64,000 nucleotides of DNA from the NCBI RefSeq assembly GCF_014651715.1, contig NZ_BMXK01000004.1, positions 220,438 to 284,437 of the forward strand, given 5' to 3'. This DNA is from Zhihengliuella salsuginis. Its GTDB lineage: Bacteria > Actinomycetota > Actinomycetes > Actinomycetales > Micrococcaceae. Of the stretch, positions 48,301-61,787 are shown piece after piece (position 1 is the stretch's first letter; each line of letters starts with the position of its first letter). The position numbers were made by a program, and so were the translations under genes. The notes under the pieces are model-generated. The model worked only from the letters and a program-made list of their open reading frames with translations. It was not told where the DNA came from and searched no databases.

Positions 48301-49043
48301 CAGATCAGTCCGCGATTCAGGACTGCTCCCCCGGACCATGCGAGCGAAACGAAGAAGGTCAGGGAGACGACCGCGACGATCTGGCTGCGCAGTCGCACGC
48401 TCGCGAAGACGAAGGCGGCCGAGCCCGCTGCCGAGGCGACCAGCCACGCGGTCGCTGCGGGGACGGGAAGCAGGATGTACCAGGCGACACCGAGCACGGG
48501 GATGAGCGCGAGGCCGATGGCGGTGAGCGCAGCGGCCGCCGCGCGCAGGTCGCGGCTCCGTGCGTGGATCGCCAGGCCGCCGCCGTAGAAGACGGCGCCG
48601 ACGGAGCCGAGAACCGACAGTTTGGCCGCCGGGTGGATGGGGAAGCTGATGAAGAGCAGCCCTGCCCCGATCAGCAGGCCCGCCGCCACGTAGAGTGCGA
48701 TGTTGACGTTGCGGAGCTGACGCGCCGCCGGATCAGGGACGGGCCGGACCGGGGGCGGTCCCGCGGACGGCGTGCTCGGCGCGGGACTCGCAGGAGACGG
48801 TGGCGGGGCCACCGGGGCCTGCGGGGCTCCCGTCGGTTCGGGTGCGCGGGTCGCGCCGGGCAGACCGCGCTGGCCGGGCGGGACGAGGTAGGCGACGGCG
48901 GCGTCGTGGCCCTCCTGCCAGGCAGACGCCAGGTTCTCCCGTTGGTCCCGCTCCGAAGCGCGGCGATTCGCGTGGCGTCCGAGCAGCCAACCGCCCGTGA
49001 AGACCACGGCCAGCAACAGAACCAGCACCAGCACCGTCCCCAT
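45363..49043 (-). CDS. Giant polytopic membrane protein of unknown function
   Basis: 1226 aa from ATG 49043, RBS AAGGGGAG; an ATG nine codons upstream precedes the RBS. Residues 1-22 form a first membrane helix. Then comes a short acidic stretch and a Pro/Ala-rich linker (about 55-95). From residue 105 to the end there is an almost unbroken series of hydrophobic helices, of the order of 30 or more, ending in a basic tail (SLRRLNRGRRSEG). No catalytic, transporter or binding motif was recognised. Its organisation recalls the large DUF2339-type polytopic proteins, but I cannot assign it to that family by sequence alone. It lies between tuf and the S10 operon and has a candidate -10 at 49079-49074. 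Confidence 0.75.
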   Translation of the reverse strand: MGTVLVLVLLLAVVFTGGWLLGRHANRRASERDQRENLASAWQEGHDAAVAYLVPPGQRGLPGATRAPEPTGAPQAPVAPPPSPASPAPSTPSAGPPPVRPVPDPAARQLRNVNIALYVAAGLLIGAGLLFISFPIHPAAKLSVLGSVGAVFYGGGLAIHARSRDLRAAAAALTAIGLALIPVLGVAWYILLPVPAATAWLVASAAGSAAFVFASVRLRSQIVAVVSLTFFVSLAWSGGAVLNRGLIWYFVFTMVLAALVSAAAVVRPAFLGSIYLRTFVASHRFLVPGLLVAAVLMSWTLSAEDLLVVGAAASTYYGAMAVTDGRTARAVDLSMLRLVASATLLVGVYELSGTAERVVWAALLIGLAQLLLVACLRRVHRRIYRPRTWRAEVWGFSCASAAVAVFTHPALHASPFEGGDPRLGAGLAIAALGIGIAGYVARLGVVPVLLAVGAVAIPIGLADGSLGDEAWRVAATSALALGAAEAVRRRAEGMPGSPLAGPAGTWGRVHLLLLLPFVLGLVIVAVPGLSALGASPDTAGLRPQLVLLLAVAVAGWLGLSLATLRRTSGSTVRHDDGAGSRVLHVAGVLAAGTGALALHAVAADALWMGIPVERLLWWVLLLVTMPSTAWIVRARDGARTVACQAATGSVWLVALLVAAGRPAWPERGWAFEVLLTLGFLYSALLVFIARRPGFRAVYVVAAQALLTWLALDLAGRLDADWHARIALGAATLAAGQAGRLLLRGGGAAVAGRRSMSWAALGLLLLVPFAYMLLTVDYSTSGSGTLEGARGADQASLLIQLGCLAAYALVLARRGLSGDAARWSLAVPPVALAAGLLAGSGAIDLRRGGWLPTPLWTQPAAAVALAAGTVACVVVADAVARRGAAVGRGGAELSCPSAVAAVFAGFGLFAAAGEHSAFSGLVLAAAAYAAVRLAFLWERPGLVGAAVLIGAAAVHGLLQDPLTGPGPVSAAVFGSGAVGPGLWALSFMAAACLWWVLGALGRRKAGVFGAAAPWARRGGLLAATLGALVGQGGGTALVVTACVIGAAAAVLAVGEWPAHFRRLAEHGAVLIVAAYAVRLWHEFGDPSLFWTLQALTAVSIGLAVSEYVRPPAAGGVDGLGRRYLLGAAAVLTCSAPVAVFADGGWSQWWVLVGFVGFVIAGLVLGDRVLAWWGAAGVAAALAWFLRDYSFILLALLAAVLIAFALLSLRRLNRGRRSEGTGPADPGL

Positions 49044-49073
49044 GACTCCCCTTCCATCGGCACGCCCCACTTT

Positions 49074-49079
49074 ATTCTA
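49074..49079 (-). promoter_or_regulatory. -10 candidate for the giant membrane-protein gene
   Basis: TAGAAT about 30 bases before the ATG, downstream of the tuf terminator. The -35 is poor. Confidence 0.4.
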
Positions 49080-49124
49080 TTGGGACGACGAAAAAGGGTG
49101 CCTGTGGACGACGGATATTAAACG

Positions 49125-49156
49125 AAAAGCACCCCGCTGCCGAAGCAGCGGGGTGC
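49125..49156 (-). terminator. Rho-independent terminator of tuf
   Basis: 12-bp perfect stem GCACCCCGCTGC/GCAGCGGGGTGC with a TTCG tetraloop (minus strand), followed by TTTTCGTTT. It starts about 40 bases after the tuf stop. Confidence 0.92.
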
Positions 49157-49195
49157 CGATCGTAGACCGTCAGGTCAGATCATCAGGTAAGAAGC

Positions 49196-50386
<1,191 letters not shown>

Positions 50387-50453
50387 AGGTTCCTCCTAGA
50401 ACGTATTCAGAAGACTTACCCCGTCCACGCGGTTCGTGGACGAAACTCATGCA

Positions 50454-50483
50454 AGTCTACTGTGGGCTTGTTTATTTCGTTAA
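50454..50483 (-). promoter_or_regulatory. Predicted tuf promoter
   Basis: TTAACG (50483-50478), 18-base spacer, TAGACT (50459-50454). The bases just upstream on the minus strand are A/T-rich (CCAAAATT), which could act as an UP element bound by the alpha C-terminal domain. Confidence 0.65.
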
Positions 50484-50533
50484 ATTTTGGTTTCCGTCAG
50501 CGCCCGTTGTAGTCCGGGCCCATCAGTCCGCCC

Positions 50534-50567
50534 CGTGTCGGGGTGGCCGGCCGGCCACCCCGACACG
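50534..50567. terminator. 34-base perfect palindrome between fusA and tuf
   Basis: Arm CGTGTCGGGGTGGCCGG followed directly by its complement. It lies 52 bases past the fusA stop. Confidence 0.82.
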
Positions 50568-50619
50568 ATGCCCTCCGCCCCGGTACGGGGTTTCGGACTC
50601 GTCGTCGATCCGTGGGCGA

Positions 50620-52740
50620 TTACTCGCCGCGGGACTTCTGGATGATCTCCTCGGCAACAGCCTTGGGGACCTCGGCGTAGCTGTCGAACTCCATGCTGTA
50701 GACAGCACGGCCCTGGGTGCGCGAGCGCAGGTCGCCGATGTAGCCGAACATCTCGGACAGCGGAACCTGGGCCTTGACGACCTTGACGCCCTGCGCATCC
50801 TCCATGGACTGGATCTGTCCACGACGGGAGTTCAGGTCACCGATGACGTCGCCCATGTACTCCTCCGGAGTACGGACCTCGACGGCCATGACCGGCTCCA
50901 GGATCACCGGGTTGGCGCGGCGTGCGCCTTCCTTGAAGACCTGGGAACCGGCGAGCTTGAACGCCATCTCCGAGGAGTCGACGTCGTGGTACGCACCGTC
51001 GAGGAGCGTGGCCTTGACACCGACGACCGGGTAGCCGGCGAGGATGCCGAACTGCATGGCGTCCTGGATGCCGGCGTCGACGGACGGGATGTACTCGCGC
51101 GGGATGCGACCACCAGTGACGGCGTTCTTGAACTCGTAGAGCTCGCCGTCGTTCTCCTGGGTGTCGAGCGGCTCGAAGGCAACCTGCACCTTGGCGAACT
51201 GACCCGAACCACCGGTCTGCTTCTTGTGCGTGTAGTCGACCTTGTCGACGGCCTTCTTGATCGTCTCACGGTAGGCGACCTGCGGCTTGCCGACGTTGGC
51301 CTCGACCTTGAACTCGCGCTTCATGCGGTCCACCAGGATGTCCAGGTGGAGCTCGCCCATGCCGCCGATCTCCGTCTGGCCCGTGTCCTCGTTGAGGGAG
51401 ACCGTGAAGGTCGGGTCCTCGGCGGCGAGCTTCTGGATGGCGGTCGACAGCTTCTGCTGGTCGCCCTTGGTCTTCGGCTCGATGGCCACGGAGATCACGG
51501 GCTCCGGGAAGCTCATCGACTCGAGGACGATCGGGGCGTCCGTCGCGGAGAGGGTGTCGCCGGTGGTGACATCCTTCAGGCCGATGACGGCGTAGATGTG
51601 TCCAGCCACGATCTCCTCGACCGGGTTCTCCTTGTTGGAGTGCATCTGGAACATCTTGCCGATGCGTTCCTTCTTGCCCTTCGTGGTGTTGAGCATCTGC
51701 GTGCCCGGGACAGCCTTGCCCGAGTAGACGCGGATGAAGGTCAACTGGCCGAAGAACGGGTGGGACGCGATCTTGAAGGCCAGAGCCGAGAACGGCTCGT
51801 CCTGGCTCGGCTTGCGAGTCAGTTCCTTCTCATCGTCCGACGGGTCGTGACCGATCATCGGCGGCACGTCGAACGGCGCCGGGAGGAAGTCGATCACGGC
51901 GTCGAGCATCGGCTGCACGCCGCGGTTCTTGAAGGCGGAACCGCAGAAGACCGGGTAGGCCTGCGAGGTGACCGTCATCTTGCGGATGCCGGCCTTGAGC
52001 TCGTCCAGCGTGAGCTCTTCGCCCTCGAGGAACTTCTCCATGAGCTCGTCGGAGGACTCGGCAACCTGCTCGACGAGCTTGTTGCGGTACTCCGCTGCGC
52101 GCTCCTTGAGGTCCTCGGGGATCTCGCGGGTCTCGTAGGCGGCGCCCATGGTGACGTCGCCCTTGGAGTCGCCCGGCCACACGAGGGCCTTCATCGACAG
52201 CAGGTCGACGACGCCGACGAAGTCGGACTCCGAGCCGATCGGCAGCTGCATGACCAGCGGGGTGGCACCCAGGCGGTTCACGATGGTGTCGACGGTGAAG
52301 TAGAAGTCGGCGCCCATCTTGTCCATCTTGTTGACGAAGCAGATGCGCGGGACGTCGTACTTGTCGGCCTGACGCCAGACGGTCTCCGACTGCGGCTCGA
52401 CACCTTCCTTGCCGTCGAAGACGGCAACGGCGCCATCGAGGACGCGGAGCGCGCGCTCCACCTCCACGGTGAAGTCAACGTGGCCCGGGGTGTCGATGAT
52501 GTTGATCTGGTTGTTGTCCCAGAAGCAGGTCACGGCGGCCGACGTGATCGTGATGCCGCGCTCCTTCTCCTGTTCCATCCAGTCGGTCGTCGACGCGCCG
52601 TCGTGCGTCTCGCCGATCTTGTGGTTCACACCCGTGTAGAAGAGGATGCGTTCCGTCGTGGTGGTCTTACCGGCATCGATGTGCGCCATGATGCCGATGT
52701 TGCGGACCTTCTTGAGGTCGGTGAGCACATCCTGTGCCAC
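50620..52740 (-). CDS. fusA: Elongation factor G
   Basis: 706 aa from GTG 52740, RBS AAGGGAG. G-domain: [44 protein letters not shown]. Domain IV tip [15 protein letters not shown]. It drives translocation and, with RRF, ribosome recycling. It is third in the rpsL-rpsG-fusA-tuf order, but a hairpin lies before it and another after it. Confidence 0.98.
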   Translation of the reverse strand: MAQDVLTDLKKVRNIGIMAHIDAGKTTTTERILFYTGVNHKIGETHDGASTTDWMEQEKERGITITSAAVTCFWDNNQINIIDTPGHVDFTVEVERALRVLDGAVAVFDGKEGVEPQSETVWRQADKYDVPRICFVNKMDKMGADFYFTVDTIVNRLGATPLVMQLPIGSESDFVGVVDLLSMKALVWPGDSKGDVTMGAAYETREIPEDLKERAAEYRNKLVEQVAESSDELMEKFLEGEELTLDELKAGIRKMTVTSQAYPVFCGSAFKNRGVQPMLDAVIDFLPAPFDVPPMIGHDPSDDEKELTRKPSQDEPFSALAFKIASHPFFGQLTFIRVYSGKAVPGTQMLNTTKGKKERIGKMFQMHSNKENPVEEIVAGHIYAVIGLKDVTTGDTLSATDAPIVLESMSFPEPVISVAIEPKTKGDQQKLSTAIQKLAAEDPTFTVSLNEDTGQTEIGGMGELHLDILVDRMKREFKVEANVGKPQVAYRETIKKAVDKVDYTHKKQTGGSGQFAKVQVAFEPLDTQENDGELYEFKNAVTGGRIPREYIPSVDAGIQDAMQFGILAGYPVVGVKATLLDGAYHDVDSSEMAFKLAGSQVFKEGARRANPVILEPVMAVEVRTPEEYMGDVIGDLNSRRGQIQSMEDAQGVKVVKAQVPLSEMFGYIGDLRSRTQGRAVYSMEFDSYAEVPKAVAEEIIQKSRGE

Positions 52741-52768
52741 GTTGTCTCCCTTAGTCTGTCGATCTGGG

Positions 52769-52811
52769 ACGACGGCGGCCCAGGCACCCAGGTGCCTGCA
52801 GCCGCCGTCGT
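52769..52811 (-). terminator. Intercistronic hairpin between rpsG and fusA
   Basis: ACGACGGCGGC/GCCGCCGTCGT outer stem and AGGCACC/GGTGCCT inner stem. Within an operon it may serve as attenuator, processing site or mRNA stabiliser. Confidence 0.65.
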
Positions 52812-52824
52812 TCTCACATCATTT

Positions 52825-53295
52825 TTACCAGCGGTAGTGAGCGAAGGCCTTGTTGGACTCGGCCATCTTGTGGGTGTCCTCGCGGCGCTTCACAGCGGCA
52901 CCGAGACCGTTCGACGCGTCGAGGATCTCGTTCATGAGACGCTCGATCATCGTCTTCTCGCGGCGGTCCTTGGAGTAGCCGACCAGCCAGCGGAGAGCCA
53001 GAGCGGTGGAGCGGCCCGGCTTGACGTCGACCGGAACCTGGTACGTGGCGCCGCCAACGCGGCGGGAGCGGACCTCGAGGGCCGGGCGGACGTTGTCCAT
53101 GGCCTTCTTGAGGGTGGCCACCGGATCGGAACCGGACTTGGCCTCTGCACCGGCGAGTGCACCGTAGACGATGCGCTCGGCGGTGGACTTCTTGCCGTCG
53201 ACCAGAACCTTGTTGATCAGCTGCGTGACCAACGGGGATCCGTAGACCGGATCGGCGACGAGCGGGCGCTTCGGAGCGGGACCCTTACGAGGCAT
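52825..53295 (-). CDS. rpsG: 30S ribosomal protein S7
   Basis: 156 aa. [30 protein letters not shown] [40 protein letters not shown] and [15 protein letters not shown]. It nucleates the 30S head. Start overlaps the rpsL stop by one base. Confidence 0.98.
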   Translation of the reverse strand: MPRKGPAPKRPLVADPVYGSPLVTQLINKVLVDGKKSTAERIVYGALAGAEAKSGSDPVATLKKAMDNVRPALEVRSRRVGGATYQVPVDVKPGRSTALALRWLVGYSKDRREKTMIERLMNEILDASNGLGAAVKRREDTHKMAESNKAFAHYRW

Positions 53296-53669
53296 TACTT
53301 CTTCTCCTTCTTCGCGCCGTAGCGGGAGCGAGCCTGCTTACGGTTCTTCACGCCCTGCGTATCAAGTGCGCCGCGGACGATCTTGTAGCGGACACCCGGG
53401 AGGTCCTTCACGCGACCGCCGCGGACGAGCACGATCGAGTGCTCCTGCAGGTTGTGGCCGACGCCCGGGATGTAGGCGGTCACCTCGACGCCGCCGGAAA
53501 GGCGCACGCGGGCGACCTTACGGAGCGCGGAGTTCGGCTTCTTCGGGGTGGTGGTGTACACACGGGTGCACACGCCACGGCGCATCGGGTCGCCCTTAAG
53601 GGCGGGGGCCTTGGTCTTGTTGACCTTCGGCGAGCGGCCCTTGCGGACCAGCTGCTGAATAGTAGGCAC
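53295..53669 (-). CDS. rpsL: 30S ribosomal protein S12
   Basis: 124 aa, the standard length, from GTG 53669 directly preceded by GGAGGACACGAAA. An upstream ATG (53696) would bury this RBS in the coding region. [28 protein letters not shown] and [18 protein letters not shown] are canonical. Lys43 and Lys88, the classic streptomycin-resistance sites, are wild type. Confidence 0.97.
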   Translation of the reverse strand: MPTIQQLVRKGRSPKVNKTKAPALKGDPMRRGVCTRVYTTTPKKPNSALRKVARVRLSGGVEVTAYIPGVGHNLQEHSIVLVRGGRVKDLPGVRYKIVRGALDTQGVKNRKQARSRYGAKKEKK

Positions 53670-54004
53670 TTTCGTGTCCTCCGGTTTCTTTGACATGCCG
53701 CACCGACAACCTACGTTGTACGCCGGCGCTGCTTTTTGGTCGTTTCATCGCAACGCTTCGGAGCGGAACCGACCGTAGGCGTGCAAAAGTGTGGCATTCG
53801 TTGCGCACCGTACCCGCAACCCGGACAGAGTCCCTTTGCCACACATAAAACAATTAGCTTCACCTTAGCACGGGCGGCGCGGCTTAAACGAATCGGGGCC
53901 GCCGTCGTGTTAAAGCCGCCCTCACGCCGAAAGGGGCGGCACCACGCGTGGTGGTGCCGCCCCTTTCGGACGACCCGGCCGCACAGGCGACCGGTCCGCA
54001 GGGT
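53670..54004. other. 335-base gap between rpoC and rpsL
   Basis: It holds the rpoC terminator (53928-53968) and the promoter of the str operon. The most A/T-rich stretch (53835-53870) is the likeliest promoter zone, with TAAGGT on the minus strand as a possible -10, but I could not pair it with a good -35. No ORF is supported. Confidence 0.55.
53928..53968. terminator. Terminator after rpoC
   Basis: 18-bp perfect stem CGAAAGGGGCGGCACCAC with a 5-base loop, 36 bases past the rpoC stop. Confidence 0.85.
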
Positions 54005-57895
<3,891 letters not shown>

Positions 57896-57956
57896 ATGGT
57901 CCCTGTCTCTCTTTTTCTCTGAAGTCTTCTCTGGGGCGGACGTGCCGCCCCGGGGT

Positions 57957-58009
57957 AAAAAGATCGGGTGCGACGGCGGGGTCCCGGCTTGGCAGCCGGG
58001 ACCCGCCGT
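57957..58009 (-). promoter_or_regulatory. rpoB-rpoC intercistronic hairpin
   Basis: Begins 6 bases after the rpoB stop: ACGGCGGG/CCCGCCGT and TCCCGGCT/AGCCGGGA with one bulged G. A T5 tract lies 11 bases beyond the stem on the minus strand, too distant for an efficient terminator. Partial termination or RNase processing would adjust the beta to beta' ratio. Confidence 0.6.
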
Positions 58010-58014
58010 TCGAC

Positions 58015-61000
58015 CTAGACCTCTTCTACGGAGTTCGGCTCGGCCCTGGAGAGGTCGATGCCGAGTTCTTCCGCGGCCCGGAAGACTTCTTCGTCCGAGT
58101 CACGCATTTCAATCGTCGTGCCGTCCGAGGAGAGGACCTCGACGTTCAGGCACAGCGACTGCATTTCCTTGATGAGCACCTTGAACGATTCCGGAACGCC
58201 CGGCTCCGGGATGTTCTCGCCCTTGACGATCGCCTCGTAGACCTTCACGCGGCCGTGGATGTCATCGGACTTGATCGTCAACAGTTCCTGCAGCGTGTAG
58301 GCGGCGCCGTAGGCCTCGAGGGCCCAGACTTCCATCTCGCCGAAGCGCTGACCGCCGAACTGCGCCTTACCGCCCAGCGGCTGCTGGGTGATCATGGAGT
58401 ACGGCCCGGTCGAACGCGCGTGGATCTTGTCGTCGACCAGGTGGTGCAGCTTCAGGATGTACATGTAGCCGACCGAGACCGGGTCCGGGAGCGGCTCGCC
58501 GGAGCGGCCGTCGAACAGACGGGCCTTGCCGCTGTTGTCGATCAGGCGCTGACCGTCGCGGGTCGGCGTCGTGTGATCGAGCAGGCTGCGGACCTCGTTC
58601 TCCTCGGCACCGTCGAAGACCGGGGTCGCGACCGTGGTCGGACCGGATTCGCGCGGCAGGTTCGGCAGGTTCTTGACCCAGTCCGGCTCGCCCTCGATCT
58701 TCCAGCCCTGCTTGGCGGCCCACGCGAGGTGGATCTCCAGGACCTGGCCGATGTTCATACGGCCCGGAACACCCAGCGGGTTCAGGATGACGTCGACCGG
58801 CGTGCCGTCCTCGAGGAACGGCATGTCCTCGATGGGCAGGATGCGCGAGATGACGCCCTTGTTGCCGTGGCGGCCGGCGAGCTTGTCGCCGTCGGTGATC
58901 TTGCGCTTCTGGGCCACGTAGACGCGGACCAGCTGGTTCACGCCCGGGGGCAGCTCGTCGTCGTTGTCGCGATCGAAGATGCGGATGCCGATGACCGTGC
59001 CCGACTCGCCGTGCGGCACCTTCAGGGAGGTGTCGCGGACTTCGCGGGACTTCTCGCCGAAGATGGCGCGCAGCAGGCGCTCCTCCGGGGTCAGCTCGGT
59101 CTCGCCCTTCGGCGTGACACGGCCGACGAGGATGTCGCCGGCCTCGACCTCGGCACCGATGTGGATGATGCCGCGCTCGTCGAGCTGGCCCAGCACCTCC
59201 TCGGAGACGTTCGGGATGTCACGGGTGACTTCCTCTGCACCGAGCTTGGTGTCGCGGGCGTCGACCTCGTGCTCCTCGATGTGGATCGAGGTGAGGACGT
59301 CCTCCGAGACCATGCGCTGCGAGAGGATGATCGCATCCTCGAAGTTGTGGCCCTCCCAGGACATGAAAGCGACCAGGAGGTTCTTGCCCAGCGCCAGCTC
59401 GCCCTGGTCCGTGGACGGGCCGTCGGCGATCAGCGTCTGGTACTCGACCCGCTCGCCCTCGGAGACCATGACGCGCTGGTTGTACGCGTTGCCCTGGTTC
59501 GAGCGGGCGAACTTCATGATCGGGTACGCCGACTCGGTGCCGTCGTCGTTCATCACGATGACCAGGTCGGCCGAGACGTTGGTGACGACGCCCGGCTTGT
59601 CGGCGGTGATGGAATCACCGGCGTCGACCGCGACGTACTTCTCCATGCCCGTGCCGACGACCGGCGACTCCGACTGGAGCAGCGGGACAGCCTGACGCTG
59701 CATGTTGGCGCCCATGAGCGCGCGGTTGGCATCGTCGTGCTCGAGGAACGGGATCAGCGCCGTCGCGCCGGAGACCATCTGGCGCGGGGAGACGTCCATG
59801 TAGTCGATCTCCGCGGGAGCAACGAGCACGGGCTCGCCGCCGCCGCCGCGCTCGCGGCAGAGGACGAGGTCCTCGGCGAAGACCTGGTCCTCGGTCAGCG
59901 GGGCGTTGGCCTGCGCGATCAGTGCTGCGAGCTCGTCGTCAGCCGTCAGGTAGCGGACCTCTTCGGTGACCTTGCCGTCGACGACCTTGCGGTACGGCGA
60001 CTCGATGAAGCCGAAGGCGTTGATGCGCGCGTAGGTTGCGAGCGAGCCGATGAGGCCGATGTTCGGGCCTTCCGGGGTCTCGATCGGGCACATGCGGCCG
60101 TAGTGCGACGGGTGGACGTCACGGACCTCCATGCCGGCGCGGTCGCGGGACAGACCACCCGGGCCCAGCGCGGACAGACGGCGCTTGTGCGTCAGACCGG
60201 CGAGCGGGTTGTTCTGGTCCATGAACTGCGACAGCTGGGAGGTTCCGAAGAACTCCTTGATCGCGGCGACGACCGGGCGGATGTTGATCAGCGTCTGCGG
60301 CGTGATGGCCTCGACGTCCTGCGTGGTCATGCGCTCGCGGACGACGCGCTCCATGCGGGACAGGCCGGTGCGGACCTGGTTCTCGATGAGCTCACCGACG
60401 GCGCGGATGCGGCGGTTGCCGAAGTGGTCGATGTCGTCGACCTCGACGCGGACGTCGACTTCCTCGCCACCGCGGGCGCCCTTGATGGTCTCCTCGCCGG
60501 CGTGCAGCGAGACGAGGAACTTGATCATGGCGACGATGTCGTCGTTGCCGAGCACGGAGGCGCCGGGGCCGGAGAGCGGCTTGTCGACGCCGAGCTTGCG
60601 GTTGATCTTGTAGCGGCCGACCTTGGCCAGATCGTAGCGCTTCGGGTTGAAGTACAGGTTGTCCAGCAGGTTCTGGGCGGCGTCGACTGTCGGCGGCTCG
60701 CCCGGACGCAGCTTGCGGTAGATGTCGAGGAGGGCTTCCTCCTGCGTCTCCGTGGTGTCCTTCTCCAGGGTGGCGCGGATCGACTCGTAGTGGCCGAACT
60801 CCTCGAGGATCTGGCCCTCGGTCCAGCCCAGTGCCTTCAGCAGGACGGTGACGGACTGCTTGCGCTTGCGGTCGAGGCGGACGCCGACCTGGTCGCGCTT
60901 GTCGATCTCGAGCTCGAGCCATGCACCGCGGGACGGGATGACCTTGGCGGTGAAGATGTCCTTGTCACTGGTCTTGTCCGGCGTGCGCTCGAAGTAGGCG

Positions 61001-61521
61001 CCCGGGGAACGGACCAGCTGGGACACGACGACACGCTCGGTGCCGTTGATGATGAAGGTGCCCTTCTGGGTCATCAGCGGGAAATCGCCCATGAACACGG
61101 TCTGCTGCTTGATCTCGCCCGTGTTGTTGTTCATGAACTCGGCCTTGACGTACAGCGGGGCGGAGTAGGTCGCGTCGCGATCCTTGCACTCGGCCTCGGT
61201 GTACTTCGGGTCGGCGAATTCCGGCTCCGAGAAGCTCAGGGACATGGTCTCCTGGAAATCCTCGATCGGGGAGATCTCCTCGAAGATCTCTGCCAGACCC
61301 GGGATGTCGGCGACGCCTTCATCGCCGATGGCCTGGGCCTGTGCGACCCGGTCCTTCCAGCGCTGGTTTCCAATGAGCCAGTCGAAGCTCTCCGTCTGGA
61401 GGGCCAGGAGATCCGGCACGTCCAGGGGTTCATGGATCTTTGCGAATGAAATTCGACCGGCCGCTTCCGCGGACCGCGCCGAACTAGCGGTTACGTTTTG
61501 AGAGGTGCTCGAGGCGACCAA
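58015..61521 (-). CDS. rpoB: RNA polymerase beta subunit
   Basis: 1168 aa from TTG 61521, with GGAAGGA 6 bases upstream. An in-frame GTG at 61536 overlaps this RBS. With the TTG start the numbering matches M. tuberculosis: the rifampicin region [29 protein letters not shown] has Asp435, His445 and Ser450, all wild type. Catalytic and DNA-binding blocks ([77 protein letters not shown]) are complete. First gene of rpoBC. Confidence 0.97.
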   Translation of the reverse strand: MVASSTSQNVTASSARSAEAAGRISFAKIHEPLDVPDLLALQTESFDWLIGNQRWKDRVAQAQAIGDEGVADIPGLAEIFEEISPIEDFQETMSLSFSEPEFADPKYTEAECKDRDATYSAPLYVKAEFMNNNTGEIKQQTVFMGDFPLMTQKGTFIINGTERVVVSQLVRSPGAYFERTPDKTSDKDIFTAKVIPSRGAWLELEIDKRDQVGVRLDRKRKQSVTVLLKALGWTEGQILEEFGHYESIRATLEKDTTETQEEALLDIYRKLRPGEPPTVDAAQNLLDNLYFNPKRYDLAKVGRYKINRKLGVDKPLSGPGASVLGNDDIVAMIKFLVSLHAGEETIKGARGGEEVDVRVEVDDIDHFGNRRIRAVGELIENQVRTGLSRMERVVRERMTTQDVEAITPQTLINIRPVVAAIKEFFGTSQLSQFMDQNNPLAGLTHKRRLSALGPGGLSRDRAGMEVRDVHPSHYGRMCPIETPEGPNIGLIGSLATYARINAFGFIESPYRKVVDGKVTEEVRYLTADDELAALIAQANAPLTEDQVFAEDLVLCRERGGGGEPVLVAPAEIDYMDVSPRQMVSGATALIPFLEHDDANRALMGANMQRQAVPLLQSESPVVGTGMEKYVAVDAGDSITADKPGVVTNVSADLVIVMNDDGTESAYPIMKFARSNQGNAYNQRVMVSEGERVEYQTLIADGPSTDQGELALGKNLLVAFMSWEGHNFEDAIILSQRMVSEDVLTSIHIEEHEVDARDTKLGAEEVTRDIPNVSEEVLGQLDERGIIHIGAEVEAGDILVGRVTPKGETELTPEERLLRAIFGEKSREVRDTSLKVPHGESGTVIGIRIFDRDNDDELPPGVNQLVRVYVAQKRKITDGDKLAGRHGNKGVISRILPIEDMPFLEDGTPVDVILNPLGVPGRMNIGQVLEIHLAWAAKQGWKIEGEPDWVKNLPNLPRESGPTTVATPVFDGAEENEVRSLLDHTTPTRDGQRLIDNSGKARLFDGRSGEPLPDPVSVGYMYILKLHHLVDDKIHARSTGPYSMITQQPLGGKAQFGGQRFGEMEVWALEAYGAAYTLQELLTIKSDDIHGRVKVYEAIVKGENIPEPGVPESFKVLIKEMQSLCLNVEVLSSDGTTIEMRDSDEEVFRAAEELGIDLSRAEPNSVEEV

Positions 61522-61682
61522 GATGGATCCTTCCACAGACCGTCAGGTTTCCGAGCGCCTCCCTCATCCATGACTTGCAGCCCAGCGCACTCGCTGTCGG
61601 CGATTGCCCCGGGCTTGTCCGTGGATTTCGGGCCCACCGCTATATGAAGGCCAGAAGGTAAAGAGGGAAGACGCAAAGCTCT

Positions 61683-61712
61683 AGCCTACACCCGGTCGCC
61701 TAGCATGTCCAA
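61683..61712 (-). promoter_or_regulatory. Predicted rpoBC promoter
   Basis: TTGGAC (61712-61707), 18-base spacer, TAGGCT (61688-61683), leaving a leader of about 155 bases before rpoB. Confidence 0.6.
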
Positions 61713-61730
61713 CTGCAGGTTGACAAACCA

Positions 61731-61774
61731 CGGGCGGCCGAGATGCGGGGGCTCCCCCCGTTCCCGGCCGCCCG
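61731..61774 (-). terminator. Hairpin after the aromatic monooxygenase gene
   Basis: Outer stem CGGGCGGCCG/CGGCCGCCCG and inner CGGGGG/CCCCCG, 14 bases past the stop. Confidence 0.7.
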
Positions 61775-61787
61775 GCGCCGCCCGCCG

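Noticed and set aside
46878..49121. 747-codon plus frame opposite the giant membrane protein
   Set aside because: Charged low-complexity translation; the minus frame has clear membrane helices, RBS and start.
58255..61449. 1064-codon plus frame opposite rpoB
   Set aside because: Antisense shadow of an unmistakable rpoB.
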